Of a DNA stretch of 64,000 nucleotides, positions 62,106 to 64,000 are shown one piece after another. The DNA is taken from NCBI RefSeq assembly GCF_003121845.1, contig NZ_QEWQ01000001.1, positions 496,001 to 560,000 of the forward strand, given 5' to 3'. Source of the stretch: Ignatzschineria ureiclastica (GTDB taxonomy: Bacteria; Pseudomonadota; Gammaproteobacteria; Cardiobacteriales; Wohlfahrtiimonadaceae). The notes beneath the pieces are model-generated. The model made no database searches. It was given only the letters and a program-made list of their open reading frames with translations, and was not told the origin of the DNA. The translations under genes and the position numbers were made by a program. Position 1 is the stretch's first letter, and every line of letters starts with the position of its first letter.

Positions 62106-63377
62106 ATGACTAGGCCTACATCATTAAAAAGAAACGCCTTTGCATTACTTACAATGCAAGCAATTAACTACCTAGTTCCATTAATTACCCTTCCCTATTT
62201 AACAAGAACATTAGGGGTAGATCAGTATGGTGCATTAAATCTAAGTTTAAGCTTAATCCAATATGGGATGCTATTTATTAATTTTGGATTTAATCTAAGT
62301 GCAACACAATATATTGCCCAACATAGAGACCAACCACAACTTATCAGCAAAGCCTTTTGGGAAACTGTACTTTCCAAATCATTACTCTTTTTTATTGCTT
62401 GTTTTGCGCTTACAATCATCACTTTAACTATAGAGAGCTTTTATGAAATAAGATGGATTATCTTCATTTTATTCATCCAACTGTTATCTATTGCCATTGA
62501 TCCTCTTTGGTTTTTCCAAGGAATAGAGAAGTTAGAGAAAGTATCATTTATTGGCTCACTTATCCGTTTCCTTAACATTCCGCTGTTAATTCTATTTGTG
62601 CACACACCTAACGATGTTGAAATAGCAGCACTTATTCAAGGAGGAATCCTCTTAATTGCAGCTATCATTAATATGATATTTGTACAGAGAGAGCATATTA
62701 TTACCTTTGTAAAACTACATCAATTAAAAATTATCCAAGCGCTTAAACACTCACTCCCTTTATTTATCGGTGCAGCTGCAATTAGTCTCTATAATACAAG
62801 TACACCGATTATTTTAGGATTAGTAAGCGATTATGATCAAGTCGGTATCTACTCTGCAAGCTTTAGAGTACAAGTAGCTGCCATTGGTGTTTTTACGGTG
62901 TTAGGACAAGTGATATACCCTCGCGTTAATCATCTATTTGCAACTGATATAGATGCAGCATATCTATTCATCAAAAAACTGATGATCTACATGTTTCCGA
63001 TTTTATTAATTTCCTCTCTCTTATTTTATTTTCTTGTTCCAATGCTTGCACCGCGGATACTCGGAGAAGAATTTAAGGAATCAGCAGAGACATTAAAAAT
63101 TATGGCTCCAATGTTATTTTTAATACCTTATTCTGTAGTATTTGCCCACAATCTGTTATTACCTTTAGGTTACCAACGTATCTATTATCTAGTTCCATTA
63201 ATAATCGGATTATTTCACTTAGTTTATAGCTCGTTTCTAAGCCATTATTATGGGGCGATTGGTGCATCCTATTCAATTCTTATTACGGAAATAATTACTC
63301 TTATTGTCTTAGCATCATATGTCTTGCGGCATACAAAAATTTATAAGTTAATTTTAAAAAACAAAAAAAGAATATAA
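62106..63377 (+). CDS. Oligosaccharide flippase, Wzx-like
   Basis: Membrane flippase moving lipid-linked glycan units across the inner membrane. From ATG 62106 (AAGG upstream) it has 423 residues and about twelve to fourteen helices. It begins with the Wzx-type NYLVPLITLPYLTRTLGVDQ, then GALNLSLSLIQYG and the WFFQGIEKLEKVSFIGS loop. It starts one base after the sugar transferase stop and is followed by a glycosyltransferase after five bases, giving a tight operon. The AT content rises here, as in many polysaccharide loci. Confidence 0.92.
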   Translation: MTRPTSLKRNAFALLTMQAINYLVPLITLPYLTRTLGVDQYGALNLSLSLIQYGMLFINFGFNLSATQYIAQHRDQPQLISKAFWETVLSKSLLFFIACFALTIITLTIESFYEIRWIIFILFIQLLSIAIDPLWFFQGIEKLEKVSFIGSLIRFLNIPLLILFVHTPNDVEIAALIQGGILLIAAIINMIFVQREHIITFVKLHQLKIIQALKHSLPLFIGAAAISLYNTSTPIILGLVSDYDQVGIYSASFRVQVAAIGVFTVLGQVIYPRVNHLFATDIDAAYLFIKKLMIYMFPILLISSLLFYFLVPMLAPRILGEEFKESAETLKIMAPMLFLIPYSVVFAHNLLLPLGYQRIYYLVPLIIGLFHLVYSSFLSHYYGAIGASYSILITEIITLIVLASYVLRHTKIYKLILKNKKRI

Positions 63378-63382
63378 ACATT

Positions 63383-64000
63383 ATGAAATTCGATATTAAT
63401 ATAATTTCAATTCCTAATTCCCATAGAAGAAATCGTTTTAATAGCTTTCCCTACCCTTTTAACTTTTTTGACGCTTATAGCTCTCCTATAAACTTTGATG
63501 TAAAAAAAGCCACAGAAAATTATGGTAGAGAGATACGAAATGGAGAAATCGGATGTACCACAAGTCATTATGAATTGTATAAAAATCTCAAAAAAAGCTC
63601 TAAGTATAATTGGCACCTAATATTAGAAGATGATGCAAAAATAGAGGAAGGTTTTCAACCCTTTTACAACAACTTTGATCCATCAATATTCCAAAATGTT
63701 CCTACGATATTAGTTCTGGGGCATAGCAAAACTATTAAAAAATTTCAATGGGTACAAAAACTCAAACAACCAATAAGCGTTGAGTTTACATGTGGGCATC
63801 ATCAATTTGGAAAAAAGCATGTCAATCTGGTTGGCACCGTAGGATATATGATCAATAATGCTGCTATAGATACTATTTTAAAACATACCCCTTACTGGCT
63901 TGCCGATGATTGGAGAATTATCGAAGAAATGGGAATAAATGTATTGCACATCAAAGACAATTTAGTATATGAAGAGTTTGATGGAATTAGCCTGACAAAC
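63383..64000 (+). CDS. Family 25 glycosyltransferase, C-terminus cut by window edge
   Basis: I translated from ATG 63383; the frame stays open 206 codons to the last base. The N-terminus IISIPNSHRRNRF and the NGEIGCTTSHYELYKNL ... WHLILEDDAKI stretch match GT25 (lipooligosaccharide-type glycosyltransferases), the last part containing the DxD-like acidic motif. It probably adds a sugar to the repeat unit or core. Codon use is very AT-rich like the flippase. There is no clear ribosome binding site, suggesting coupling to the flippase gene 5 bases upstream. Confidence 0.85.
   Translation, partial: MKFDINIISIPNSHRRNRFNSFPYPFNFFDAYSSPINFDVKKATENYGREIRNGEIGCTTSHYELYKNLKKSSKYNWHLILEDDAKIEEGFQPFYNNFDPSIFQNVPTILVLGHSKTIKKFQWVQKLKQPISVEFTCGHHQFGKKHVNLVGTVGYMINNAAIDTILKHTPYWLADDWRIIEEMGINVLHIKDNLVYEEFDGISLTN

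Overview
The window is chromosomal DNA of a gammaproteobacterium with moderately low GC (roughly 40 %). Evidence for this is the rplM-rpsI pair, PcnB, FruBKA with a fused EIIA-HPr-EI protein, Mqo, QueG, CoaD and YegQ/TrhP, nearly all with strong AAGGAG-type ribosome binding sites. The mix (heme uptake, FAD-dependent polyol dehydrogenase, fused fructose PTS, many intergenic palindromic repeats) would fit an Ignatzschineria/Wohlfahrtiimonas-like organism. That placement is a guess from gene content, not a result. No rRNA, tRNA, CRISPR array, transposase or integrase gene was recognised.

Left part (1-9.3 kb): the 3'-truncated pcnB, the rplM-rpsI ribosomal operon with a structured leader, a siderophore-interacting reductase behind a good Fur box, and the fruBKA fructose phosphotransferase operon. 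9.7-14.1 kb: a DUF4139 exported protein, a DUF3137 membrane protein with LemA, and a YgiD-type dioxygenase. 14.2-17.7 kb: a three-gene periplasmic dehydrogenase (small subunit, FAD/GMC subunit with a cysteine cluster, triheme cytochrome c) feeding electrons to the respiratory chain. 18.2-24.4 kb: a heme acquisition locus, with TonB receptor, HmuTUV transporter and HugZ.

25-32.7 kb: a TPR-like protein next to a divergent HSP90, separated by a repeat array; then a cupin translationally coupled to malate:quinone oxidoreductase, and an unknown exported protein. 33.3-48.0 kb: the most striking region, thirteen leftward genes opposite an IclR regulator. They encode a Rieske ferredoxin, a recombinase-like HTH protein, a Rieske oxygenase, a dihydrodiol-dehydrogenase-like SDR, an extradiol dioxygenase, a ferredoxin reductase, an MFS importer, a cupin, an alpha/beta hydrolase, an unusual SDR, a DUF108/aspartate dehydrogenase-like enzyme, an aldehyde dehydrogenase and a TPP-dependent decarboxylase-like enzyme. 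Together they look like a complete aromatic ring hydroxylation, meta-cleavage and side-chain pathway of unknown substrate. It lacks the usual hydratase/aldolase lower pathway. The block lies between two inverted copies of a roughly 100-bp palindromic repeat, and many of its gaps hold private short tandem repeats.

48.3-60.7 kb: mostly housekeeping. It holds TrhP/YegQ, an asparagine-synthetase-like amidotransferase with a degenerate glutaminase site, an IscA-like protein, a RelBE-type toxin-antitoxin pair, a BioC-like methyltransferase, TenA, CoaD, QueG, a CitMHS transporter, a DUF1345 protein and a zinc-ribbon membrane protein. 60.8 kb to the end: the start of a surface polysaccharide locus (initiating sugar-phosphate transferase, flippase, partial GT25 glycosyltransferase).

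A multi-hairpin intergenic repeat family recurs at about 3.8, 24.4, 27.4, 52.4, 53.1, 55.1, 57.0 and 58.9 kb. At five of these places it is locally amplified into tandem arrays, with periods near 178, 190, 216, 216 and 276 bp.
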